From: Linepithema humile
Lineage: Eukaryota; Arthropoda; Insecta; Hymenoptera; Formicidae
Direction: 5' to 3'
NCBI RefSeq assembly: GCF_040581485.1
Contig: NC_090133.1
Span: 4,836,001 to 4,900,000 of the forward strand
Length of the DNA: 64,000 bases
Below are positions 37,266 through 48,451 of the stretch, in pieces. Under the pieces are notes generated by a model. That model searched no databases, was not told the DNA's origin, and saw only the letters and a list, made by a program, of their open reading frames with translations. The first letter of the stretch is position 1. Every line of letters begins with the position of its first letter. The position numbers were made by a program, and so were the translations under genes.

Positions 37266-38874
37266 ATCACAAAAACTGGAATTCTCAGATCTGATAATTG
37301 GATAATCTGATTGTTATAACGTTCGCGCTCGTAGCAGAAATGCGAGCTAACAACGCAATGGCGACATAATGATACGTCTCGCGCGTAACGCGTTCACTGA
37401 TCGTGCACGCTCTCCATCCATGAATTCATCGAACGTACGCGTAACGTGCTTCTAGTGCAAGATCACGGCGGTAATGTCGCGATAATTAAATCACCGCTGT
37501 CTTTACGACGCGCCTGAATATCAATCAGTCAGCCGAGCACAATAATTACATCTCGTCAAGAATCGCTCGTAGTGCTGCTTAGGTGACATTAAACCGTCTG
37601 AATGTACTTCGCGCACGCGGACGTTCTACCCAGATCTACTCCCCCGGACACGCACGTATCCTGCAGGATAACCATACGAGGAAGTACAAACAATCCATTG
37701 AACCGGTAAATAATAAGCTGATATTACGGTGAGCTTACGAGTCGATAATTGAAACAATTTGAATATCTCGGAGATGACCATATCGGTACTTAGATTTTCC
37801 GCAGCAGTGGTTTTCATGATTGCGTGTTAAAATTCGAGGAACGATTACCATTACAATTTTCGCATGTGCGAATTGTCTTACAGTTTCTGTAGGAAAATAT
37901 ATTTGATTGATTCTGAACATTGATTCTGAATCCTTTCAACTTTGCAAAAGCATATTTCAGAATTTTTGCAAATTTTAAAATTCAATTTTTAATTATTTTC
38001 TTCAATCATTTAAATGATACTAATATTTCTACACGCGTTTATAGAAATAGAATCGATAACTCACGCGCGTACGTGCAACTGTGGATGTTATTCCGGAAGA
38101 GAAAACAAACACGATTCGTTGAAATCACGTCGGACTGAAGAAGATTGAATCGATACAACGTAAGGGAAGAAAAAAGTTTGAAAGCCACTGACCGAACAGT
38201 TATCTGCATCGTAGCATCGTCATTCGTCGAATCAATCGTACGCGTTCACGATCAGCTCTAAGCGCATCAATTCCCGCCCAGAATACGTGCACCACATACT
38301 AATGCACCTTCTTCTCTCTCCCTTCTCCCTTTCTCTCGCGCACTAGAATCGCACATACGTCCGCGTTCTGTGTGCTCACAAGATATTTCTCCCGTGCACG
38401 TCACTGTAATTAGTCTTCAGGAAAGCAAAATATCGAACATCGGGCTCTGTTTGCAATCGAAGAATCCGCCGTCTACGCTCCCACTGGTTTTAGTCCGCAT
38501 TCCCGGACTCGCGGTGCGTGCATTCCGCGACGGTATAGGCGTAAGCTATGTATATGCTTTATTAATCTCGATCCGCGCGAGGGGAGACGTCCACTTATAC
38601 GCGAACGTACGATTCTACACGACGGAAGTCTGCGCTAGCCTCTCTCGCGTATAATCCCGCGCGACGCCACTTCGCTCATGCTGCGCGCAATTAAACCCAA
38701 CGATATCTCAAGAGATTACATTCCCCTGTGTGACAGTCGCGCGAAATTCGCGCCATTGAATCTCGTAAACGGCGCGAGGTTCGTCGCTTAGTTACGATTT
38801 ACAACGTCCGAAGCGCGCGGTAGCGCGGAAAGAACACGAACGACTAGATTAGTCGCGAGAAAGTCGCATTCTAA

Positions 38875-38895
38875 TCTCTCTCTCTCTCTCTCTCT
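38875..38895. repeat. (TC)n microsatellite
   Basis: A perfect TC run of 21 bases followed by TATCTC. It is intronic. Confidence 0.95.
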
Positions 38896-41587
38896 ATCTC
38901 TTTTCCTCTAAAAACAACGTTTCCCTGAAAGCGTTGTGATTCGACTAAAATGCTGAAAGAAGTCCATTAGACGCGACGAAGCGAAAGACAAATGTTCGCG
39001 AGAGATGTTAACGGTGTGTCTATGGAAACCAAACAATCCGGATCGTAAAAGCGCCTTCAAGGCGGCGTTTCAAACAACAGCGGCGACGATGACAATCGAC
39101 GACGAGTTCCCACGGGGGAGAAAGAGAGAGGGAGACAAACACGACCTATGGAAAATAGTGCAGCGGCTTTGTACTCCTCACGAAACGTCAGAAGTGGCAC
39201 AGAGACTCCGCTAAGCGAGCGATGGTATTCGCCGCCAAGCGCCGACCCCATTCCTAAAACTTGTTGATGACCTCGACAAGATGTCACGCGTTGAGATTCC
39301 TCTCCTATTCCGTGAACTAAAATCCGTGTACTAAAATGATAATAATGCCCTAAATCCGTCAATAATTTCAACCCCACAAGCCATCGTTACAAAATGCAAA
39401 TGCCTCTCCAAGCGCGATTAATCTGATGTAAAATATTATGAATCTTGAATCTATTCGCGAAATACATGCCTCTAATTTTCTATAATAACAAGAAAAATAC
39501 CGATAAAAACGTAAGCTCTTAATTGTAACTTTATAATAAATTATAATAATTGTAAATATCGCCAAAAATATAAACAAAACTAAAGTGACTCATTTTTGAC
39601 TCAATCTTTCTCTATTTTGAATATTTAAAAGAGCCCAAAATAAATCAAAACTAATTTTTCTCGTACTTTGATGATATTTGCAGTTATTACAACTAATTAT
39701 AGTAATACAATGCTTGCAATTTGTGTTCTCTTTAGCCTTTCTTTCTTTTTAATTATAATTTTACATAAAAAACTTTTTTCTCCTATTTTAGGAACTTCCT
39801 ACGATGAATGCTAATATCTATTATTTCATGTGGATGCACTGAACGGGCGCGAATAAACGAACGTAGGTGGCGAACTAACTTGTTAGGTGTATTCGCAATT
39901 GAAGAATTAACGCACTCTATGTAACGACGAGGACAGTGACGGGATCAATAATGAATCAATTTTCGTCCGCCCATCGTCGATTAGCGTCTACCGCGTAAGG
40001 CGCGACGAGATCCGAGCTCGTCCGGCGTGGGAAGACGTCCACGGTCGCGGCTTTCACCTTATGTAAGACAAACCGTCCGCGTAATAAAAATGACAGATCA
40101 AGCAAGTCGGGCCGTGCGCGTGTAAGTCGATTTTATCTGCCGGTGAAAATTTCGCGGGAGACCTAATTAGTGTCGGCAAGAGTTACTCAACGAATTCGAA
40201 ACAATGAATTCAAGAATGTGACTCAATGAAGATGTTTTGCTCCAGTTAAATTCACACAAATAAGCTTTATTTCGGCGGAATTAATTAACTTGAATTATTA
40301 ATTCAAGATTTAAATCTATCTGAAATTTTATGGTTCTGCCGTAATAATGAGCAGCAAAATGAATTACAAAAATTTACAATTACGCAGCTCAATAAGTTCC
40401 TTCTTACAGACCTCAATTTATTTTATCCGCTTTTCTGATTGTCAGGAAGCTCTTATCGCTCGATACACCTTTTAATTATACGATATAGCATCCAATCTTA
40501 TTCAGCATTTAACGCACGTTCTTGTTCTCTTCCTATTATCGCTTCCGCGCCCCGTGATTATGATTTAAAAAGGGGGAAAGGAATTAGCGCACACAAATCT
40601 CGGAGGAGCCGACACGGCCGTTAACGAGCTATTGATTAAGCGACCCATTTATAAATATGACAGCGTTAATTACGAGCTTTATATCGATCGCGAATCGGAC
40701 GACGCGGTGGCGAATTAATGGCGGTCCCGATTCAGCCGAAGTTGCGCTACGCAGATGGGACGGAAAGATGGCAATTTCTTACGCGTCGGATTCTAGCTCT
40801 CGACCGCGTCTAGCGGCGCTTGCGATTAAACCTGGTGATTAACCACTAACGATTATACGCTAGTCTTAACATAAATCGCTAATTTACAAACCTGTGCGCT
40901 GTCACGATGTAATTCATTAACCGATCGAATTCGCCAACCGGTTGATAGATCCAATGGCGCGTGTTTCGGAACGATTTGCAATTAAAATTCAAAAATTCCG
41001 TTCGATTATTACCATACGCAACAACTTGTAAAAATATGTAAAACGTTGATAAGCGCATTCTTTATGATCCTACAATCTATCAATTTATTGATCAACTAGC
41101 CAATTTTTGGCTTCGTCTCTTCATATTATTTACGCTATTTCCATCTTTATTGTTAAATTATTCTTCCGAAGTTTCTGAAACGGCATACCGGTTTATCGAA
41201 TCGTCAAAGTACAAATTGTATAAAATCGACATTTGATCAACAGCTTTTATATATCTATTAAGAAATCCACCGTGTCATTGAAGCACTTTAATTTACAAAA
41301 AAAAGATAGCTCTAAAATCCGCAAATTTATTTCTTTACTTTTTAAATAGTTCTTTTCGCAACGATTTATGCCATTTCTCACTTCATAAATAAACGGTGTT
41401 AAACAAAAATATTATACCGTCAAAAAAATTATTTTGAAATAAATTAAATTGAAATTAGATTAAAAATGCAAAACTTTTCTTGTTAATTCAACATAAAGTT
41501 TATCTTATTCGTTATTTCTGTGTAACACCATTTAATTCGCGAAATTAAACGTGACTAAACGCAGGTACGTTCGACGCTTGATTGCAG

Positions 41588-44500
41588 GACGTGGCACACC
41601 GCGCGTAACCGCGGCTCTCGTGGGCGATGGAGAAGGTAGGTTGACCGCCACCCCGGTCCGTAAGGAGAGCATCGCCGCGAGAAGCAAGGAGGATCTCGCA
41701 CAGGAGGCGGCTCTGGTCCTGCAGCAAGCGGACAGTCTTCAGTGCGTGGCGCGCGACAACCGGCGCAATCTGCCCGGTCGCTTCAGCACCCTACCGGCGC
41801 GTCGCAACAAGAAACGTCCCGAATTGCCGATCGATGTGAGACCGCGACGCAGCAGCGAGGAGATCGGCGCCACGACCGCGAGCGCGGACCTCGGCACTCC
41901 GCGCGCCAGGAAGAAGCCATTGGAAAGAAGTGTGAGCGATGCTAGCGCGAAGAAGCTGAAGGGCTCGCTCGCGCGCTTCTTCTCGCCGAAGTCGGAGAGA
42001 CGCGGGAAGCCGGTCGGCCGGAGCGCGAGCGACGCCGGCGCTTGGACGCGCAGCGGCAAACGTAGCGGTAGCGAAAGCGAGGGCTCGCACTTGAGCGTCG
42101 TTAGTCAGCGAGTGAAAAAGCAGCTGTCGCCGATAATCGAGACGTCGCCGCACGTCGATCAACAGCCGTTCCACTTCGGCACCGCGAGCGCGGATCGCGA
42201 GAATAATAACCGACCCGTGCCGAAGAAAGCGAAGAAGCAAGAAGAGCGGACGAGTCCGACTATCGATGTCGACGACGTGATATCGCGCAACATCGAGACG
42301 AGCGAGACGACGATCGAGGAGACGACCAAAGTGCGCGACGAGCTTGCCGGCAGATCGCCCAGCAGAGAGGCCAAAGTGATCGAACACCACATCTTCGTCG
42401 AGGGCCGGGACGACGAAGAAAAGAACGAAACGGATCGGAAGGCCAAAGGAGCCAGCCGTGCTCCTTCACCCCCGAAAGAATTCAAGCAAGGGCGAGACGA
42501 AGTGGACAACGCGGGCGCGAATAGCATGCTGCACAGCAGCCGCTACGATCATCAGCAACGCAAAGAAGAATCCACCATTCACAAGATGATTCACCGACTA
42601 TCGAACGACCGTTCGCCGCCACCGCAGCTGACGAGAACGATGGTTTCGCCGTCGCCGGGCTTCGGTCACAACAACAACCGACCGTTTTCCTACACTCGTC
42701 CGAACGATTCCTGCAGCCCGCCTCCGCCGTCGCCGGCGCAGACCAATGTCATCTACGCGCAAGTGCAGCCGGATAAGAAGAAAGCGCAGCGCAGTCATTC
42801 CGACAGCGACGAGGGCCTCGGTCTCGAGAGGAAAGACTCCTCGCGCGAAAACAGCCCGGCGGAGAAGGAGTATCGCAGGACCGACTATTCGTACAGCAAC
42901 GACTTGCGTCGCAACAACGAAATCAACGCCTTCAAATCGAGATACGAGGAGGACCGCAAGAATGGCAGTCCCTTCGGCAAGAATTTGGGCGGCACGAAGG
43001 ACTTCATCAGGACGACTGAAGTCACGAGGCGTCACGAGTTCGACGAGATCGACAGACGTCTCTACGACAAGCCCGAGAAATTCACATCGACTGTATTCGT
43101 GGATACTTCCGGCCGCGGCAGAGCCGACGGCATGGATGCTCGCCGTAGAGACAGCGGCGAGCTGTCATCGCGGCAGAATGATAGCGGAATCTCACGCAAA
43201 ACGTCCGAATTGAGCGCGCGGCGGGATCTATTGGAATCCAGAATTAAATCTCGGCTCCTGGCCGACGAAATGTTCGCCGCCAAGAACGGCAACACCACTC
43301 ACATACCGATAAAAAAATCGAGCGAGCACGAGATCATTGACAAGCCGATCGTGCCGTCGCCGGTCACGCCGAATCGGATCGCGTCGCCGAAACGCTACAT
43401 GGACACCTACATCACGGAGACGCGCACCAACAGCAACGGCGAAAAGTACATCTTCGAGAAGGAAATACACGAGGACAACGGCAAGGTTTACGGCTACGAG
43501 AAAAAGATCAACAAAATTCCGACGAATGGTTACATCGACGCGAAGCCGCGGGACGGTTACACCGTGGAGACGAAAACGGACAAATACGGCGACAAGTATA
43601 TCGTAGAAACACGCACGCACGAGGGTTACGCCGACAATTTCAAGCCGTTCCTGAGCGACCGGAGCCGCAGCAGCCCCGAAGAGAGATTGCAGAATATTCG
43701 AAACGGCGGCAGCCCGCCGTATAAATCGTCGCATTACCTGCCAGAGTCGCGAGAGAACGACGAGCTGTCGTCGCCGATCATCGCGAAGAAGCTGAATGAG
43801 CGCAAGTTTTCGAAGAGCGAGGATTTTCTGGACCGCGACAACCGGCCGATCGGCCGTGACGCCTATCTGCCGAAAACGAAGAAACCCTTCGAATCGATCC
43901 GCGGTATGAGCAAGTCGACGCAGCGGCTGGACGAGGTCGGCGAGAACGCCAGGGTGCGCGCGCTCAGAAGCGAATACACCACGCGGTCGCATGAAAATCT
44001 GAGCAGCCGGCCGGATTACATAAACGCGCGAGATATGAGACGCTCAACCGCATTGTTGAGCAGTCCGACGATAAACGGACGCAGGGAGCGATCGCCGTTC
44101 GCCAAGCGTCACCTGGACAGCCTGCGCGAGGGCCCGAACGACGATTACGATACCGACATCTCGCAGATGACGAGCAGCCAACTGGAATCCAAGTATTACA
44201 CCAAGGAGACGCGCACTACGCAGAGATACACGAGCGGCAACAAGCACCCGATCCACGATGACTACGACAGCTCGCCGCCGCGAATACGCACCGACCGGTG
44301 CGGCGGATACAACTCCAGCCGATACGACTCGGACACCACAGCGCGCGACTCGATCCATTGCGAGACGCGCTACGACGAGACGCGTAACGCGAGAAAGGAG
44401 CACCGCAAGCTAGACGACGACCCGAAGAAGCCGCTTAGACGATCGCGCAACCGATTGGACTACTTCGACGACTCTGACAGTCCGCGAGGAAAGGTGTCTT

Positions 44501-45138
44501 CGGTTAGTCGATTGGAGACCTTCAATGAGAGTCCAACCAGACCGCCCAGAACCTATCACGAGGGCAAGTCGCGGCACGCGCGACAGGAAGTGCGCGGGCA
44601 CGTCGAGCGCCGTCATCGCGAGACCAGGCTGAGCGATCCGGATCGCAAGGACCGACTGGCCGATTCCGGAATCGAGAACGATTATAGACGCGATTCGCAG
44701 GAGGCGGACAGGCGCGAGCAGCTCGAATCCGAAGACGAAGGCTTTGTCAGCCGGCAATTCATCAAGCACGAGCGACGGCACACCGATCGCAATATGAACC
44801 TGACGACGCCCACGTCCGAGCAGCGCAAGTACGACAAGTACGCGAACGGCGACGCGTCGTCGAAGCCGCCGCTGGTCACCGCGAAGCCGCCCACCGGCGC
44901 CGCCGACAAGAAGTACGAGAAGAAGGCGGCGAAGAAGAGCGGCACCATGAGCAAGGTCAAACAGCTGTTCAGCAAGAAGGAGAAGAAAGCGAAGGAGGAG
45001 AAGAGCAAGAAAGGCGCGAGGAGCGGCAGCAGCGGTGCCTTGACCGACGACGAGGTGACTATGAGGTATCGAGAGTACCGCGGCGATCAGCTGAGGAGCG
45101 CCAAGAGCGCGCGCGATTTGGGCAGCGACATCAATCAG
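41588..45138 (+). CDS. Giant exon of a large disordered, charged Ser/Arg-rich protein (C terminus not in window)
   Basis: The frame is open for nearly 1200 codons, with strongly GC-biased third positions. There is no in-frame ATG before residue about 320 of the open frame, so this is an internal exon. It ends at a perfect donor CAG/GTGAGT (GT at 45139) on a codon boundary; reading on adds 17 residues and a stop, as expected of intron. In joined numbering it covers residues 56-1239. The composition is Ser, Arg, Lys, Asp and Glu, with no membrane segment, signal peptide or globular domain I recognise. Visible elements are the basic-hydrophobic KLKGSLARFFSPKSER near 177-192, a proline cluster followed by NVIYAQV near 440, a duplicated Tyr/Glu-rich module (663-736), acidic DSDEGLGLE and ESEDEGFVSRQF patches, and a second basic segment, MSKVKQLFSKKEKKAKEE, near 1175. 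A cytoskeletal or cell-cortex scaffold is plausible, but this is inference only. Confidence 0.85.
43399..43629 (+). repeat. Duplicated 50-residue Tyr/Glu module inside the giant exon
   Basis: Two copies of a Y-x-x-E-T-x-T-x-x-x-G-x-K-Y-I-x-E-x-x-x-H-E pattern start at joined residues 663 and 713, exactly 50 apart. Copy 1 reads YITETRTNSNGEKYIFEKEI and copy 2 YTVETKTDKYGDKYIVETRT; both are followed by HE. The spacer holds GYEKKINKIPTNGYI. The alternating Tyr/Thr and charged residues suggest short beta-strands or a phosphorylatable repeat. I know no family with this signature. Confidence 0.8.
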
Positions 45139-48100
45139 GTGAGTCGTCTTTTTTTTCTCTTTCCGTGTGCGATCGTAACCGCGCGAGGTTAACTAACTCA
45201 GGGTTAAGGCCCTGTTCAGCCGAACGCGCGAGGTTACATCGACCGATGATGGCCGATGATTGATTGATTTTGGCATCCCGGCTCCGGCTCGACCGGTGAA
45301 TCGGGCGTCAAGAAAGGTCAACGGAATCGCGTAGATGCATCGTAGTCGTATCGGTAGGAAAAAAAGCGGTATACTGCAAGTTTTCGTACAAGAAGATATA
45401 GCCATTAGCGAAGAAAAAAAGAATTATTTATGCGTAAAATGAGGAAAATGATTGTTTCATGTTTATGAAAAGCGATTAAAAGTATATTTTTGTGATTTAA
45501 ATTGACAAAATACCAATAAAATCTATAGAAAACCGTAAACTAAATGTAAAAAGCAATTTTATTTTTCATTTTGTTAATTGTAAAAATATTTTTCTCAACA
45601 ATATCATAATGTATTTATGTTCAATTTTACGAGATAAATCAACATCTTCAGAAAAGAAAAAATCTGAATGGGTCATAAATCTAACTAATTCGGTTCGTAC
45701 TACTACTTATATTGATATTAATAAAAAATCTTAAAAAATATAAATTAAATTTGTTGAAAATAGCAAATCAAATATGAAAAATAATTTTAAATATCTATAT
45801 TATCTTAACCGCTAAAATTTGTTCTCAAAATTTTTCCTCAAAACTTGGTAATCAAATAATATATTTCCATCTTCACAAGATAAGCCAACACCTTTCGGAG
45901 AAGAAAAAAAATGTGAATACATGAGTCATAAATCTAACTTATTCGTTTCGAGTTAACATCGTGCGCTGTATTTCCGGGGTTTTCCGAGTCTCAATATTAT
46001 GCGCGCGAATAGAATGTTATACGGTAATATATCTAGTCGATCGCACGATCGTAAATGATCGCGTTTCAGGCGTGTCATTCCCGTTACTCCGAAAAGAGAG
46101 ATAAGGCTCATGCAGCGTTAATCAGGATGACCACAGTGCACGTGACGTGAGAATCGTACAGGGCGTTACGCGATTCTTGTTCCGTTCTCGCCATATTTAT
46201 GCGATTGTCGCGGATTATCCGGAAAGAGACCGTGCATAGTCTCGCTTCCGCGATCGGCCGTCGAATAATTTTCCCCGAGTTTTCGCGCGCGAAGATAATC
46301 CGACGACGACATCTTCGACGCGATGCGAACCGGAAGTTAGCCGATAATTGGGCCCCAACTCGTCGTCGACTGCCGTTGCAATTGCGTCACGCCTAACTGT
46401 ACACCTTAGCCGACCTCACCAGCACGATCGCGCTGAAAAGCGCAACTTTAGCTCAACGGGCGAGCACGCGGTAGGATTACCGTCGCCCACGCCCGCTTTT
46501 CGGAGTATTTGTCATGCGGATACACGCGAGCCGCGACAAGACAACGCGACACTCCCGCGACTCGATCCTGCAGAGAAAGACTCTCTGGCACGTATGATGA
46601 ACCGACTTGGCTCGCGCGTTCTCATATCGCGCACATAATGACATTTATATGCATAATCTCCCGTATAAAATGCGATAGTTACCGTTCCTTGACATTGTAT
46701 AATCTTTGTACGTAAATATAATTAGTTGATAAATTTTATGAAGCATCTTATGTAAAATCTGATTATACACTGGACGGATTTAGCACACTTTAGTGTCGGA
46801 CGAAAAAGTCTGTTTACTACTAATATATATGATTTTTTTAAGACTCGCGCAAAGCTAGAACTTAATTAAAAATAAAAATAAATAAAAAATTGCACATCTC
46901 ATATTATTAATATTTAATTGTTACAAACTAACTGCCTGGCAACTTGATCCATTTTTACGTGACGTTATTCGTCTCGAAATTGCTGCGTCTAATTCATTTA
47001 CCACCACGACAATAGACAGTTACGAATGTTATTGTTAGGCTCGAGTCTGCACGCGGCACGACAGGCTCGTCGATCTCGCTATTTAAGCGGGATAGACGTT
47101 AACTCCGTAACGGAGCTTTCGCTGTCGGACGTCGCCGGGGTCCCGTATGAAGAGTAATGATACGGCGTCCGCGAGCGATCATCGACATAAAAGCCCAGTG
47201 CCTCCTCTCTTGGGAAACACGGAGCCGCGGCCGCGAGATTCACCGGACGTAACATTTAACCCGAATGATAGATAATTCCCCGCTCGCCGTGTGGCCCGAG
47301 GAGATTTTTCCTTGCAGTAAATCAACCGAGCGATCGTTATTCCTCGATTGCGCAACTCGTCAGGACTGCACAGGCAGTTATTCAATTCCGCGAGGATTCG
47401 ACGACGTGCGATGAATAAAGTACAAGCGTACGAATGATGGCATATTTTTCGTTCCGCGTTTTGATTTCGTTTTGAAATCGATTAAACTCGATACTCCGGT
47501 TACCGCGATTCGTTCAAAGTGCAGCGAACTGGCTAGCCGCCCCGACAGACAGCGGTGAGCGCTCGCGGCTCCAATTTCCCGTGATCCTCCAACTCGATTG
47601 CGCCCGAGCGCGTGTTATTAACACGCGTTTCTCGCCGCCGCACTCGTCCGAGTCGATTTACCGCGCGGGAGTCGCGCGCGTTTACAGCCGTAACGATTTG
47701 CGGCGTGGCGGCGAAGGTCGAGCAGTTGCGGCGGCTGCGGCCGCAGTGTTTTGCAAGCGCGCGGGTAACGGCGTCAGGTGAACGCACGAATATAAAATAT
47801 CGACGTCATTATCTAATTAGACGAACACGCTGTAAATAACTCTTGGTACACCACGTTTGTCGCCGCCGCTAGTGTTTGTGTAGAAAGGGAGACAAAGTTA
47901 TCGCGCGTTCCGGCGCTCGTTCGCAACGATTCGCGCGAATGAGCATTTTCGCCACGCAAGAGTCGTGAGAGTCGCTCGTTGATGACAGTTGATGGCTCGC
48001 GAAATACCTGCGCAAAACTGGTCTTTTAACTTTGCTGCAAGTGCCGAAAGAATAAGCAGCTATGACGATTTGTTTTAACAGTCATCCTTGGTATTTCGTT

Positions 48101-48289
48101 AATAAATATTGAATTGATAATTTATTGGTTTTCAACTGTTCGTTCAAAATAACTCGAATATAGTTTATGCATTGTTATTATAGTTGAATCTATTTCTCCG
48201 TTCGAACTTCTTTTTTCTCATTTTTCGCTTAGATCCACATCAAACGGGAATTCGATCGAAATGATGGTAAAATTAGGATTAGTCGGTTA

Positions 48290-48345
48290 AATTTTAATCT
48301 TTAATTTGCAATCTCAATGTCTAATGTATAATCTGATACGGACTT
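48290..48345. repeat. Dispersed repeat, copy 2 (partner at 29662-29719)
   Basis: Shares the ordered blocks AATTTTAATCT, GCAATCTC, CTAATG and GATACGGACTT with copy 1 near 29.7 kb. In addition, its first 26 bases (reverse complemented) match the left arm of the 29588 hairpin at about 21 positions. It lies immediately upstream of a separate perfect inverted repeat at 48374. Confidence 0.6.
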
Positions 48346-48373
48346 CGCACCAACCATCTTACTGTTTTCCGAC

Positions 48374-48451
48374 TATCTTACATTTGATAGATGACTGTGT
48401 GATCGCATGATCATGCATAGAAAGAGAAAGTCATCTATCAAATGTAAGATA
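48374..48451. repeat. Perfect 23-bp inverted repeat with 32-nt loop containing a palindrome
   Basis: The left arm 48374-48396 starts TATCTTACATTTGATAG and ends ATGACT. The right arm 48429-48451 is its exact reverse complement. The 32-base loop contains a 12-bp palindrome, GCATGATCATGC, at 48405-48416. The total length of 78 bases fits a small-RNA hairpin precursor, a miniature inverted-repeat element with 23-bp termini, or a cruciform. Perfect pairing over 23 bp is more than most microRNA precursors show. No clear target-site duplication flanks it. Confidence 0.85.

Larger units (their letters stand above)
30095..41587 (+). other. Intron of about 11.5 kb between the two coding exons
   Basis: It starts with GTGAGT at 30095 and ends TTGATTGCAG at 41587, with a branch-point-like TGACTAAAC at 41552-41560 about 30 bases before the junction. 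The phases of the flanking exons agree. No further exon was recognised between them, though small in-frame exons could be missed. The intron holds GA, CT and GT microsatellites and a degenerate 110-bp satellite near 37 kb. Intron retention at the 5' end would keep the frame open to a stop at 30256. Confidence 0.65.

Noticed and set aside
41551..41587. The open frame of the giant exon begins with GTG at 41551, suggesting a start there.
   Set aside because: Eukaryotic GTG starts are very rare, and an in-frame stop lies at 41533. The segment contains a branch-point-like sequence and a 3' splice site at 41587 that matches the phase of the exon at 29929.
41739..45008. Many long open frames antisense to or out of frame with the giant exon, such as 43228-43992 on the minus strand (254 codons).
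   Set aside because: They are shadows of the GC-biased codon use of the real frame. Their translations are Arg/Val/Leu-rich with no coherent motifs, and they lack splice or start support.
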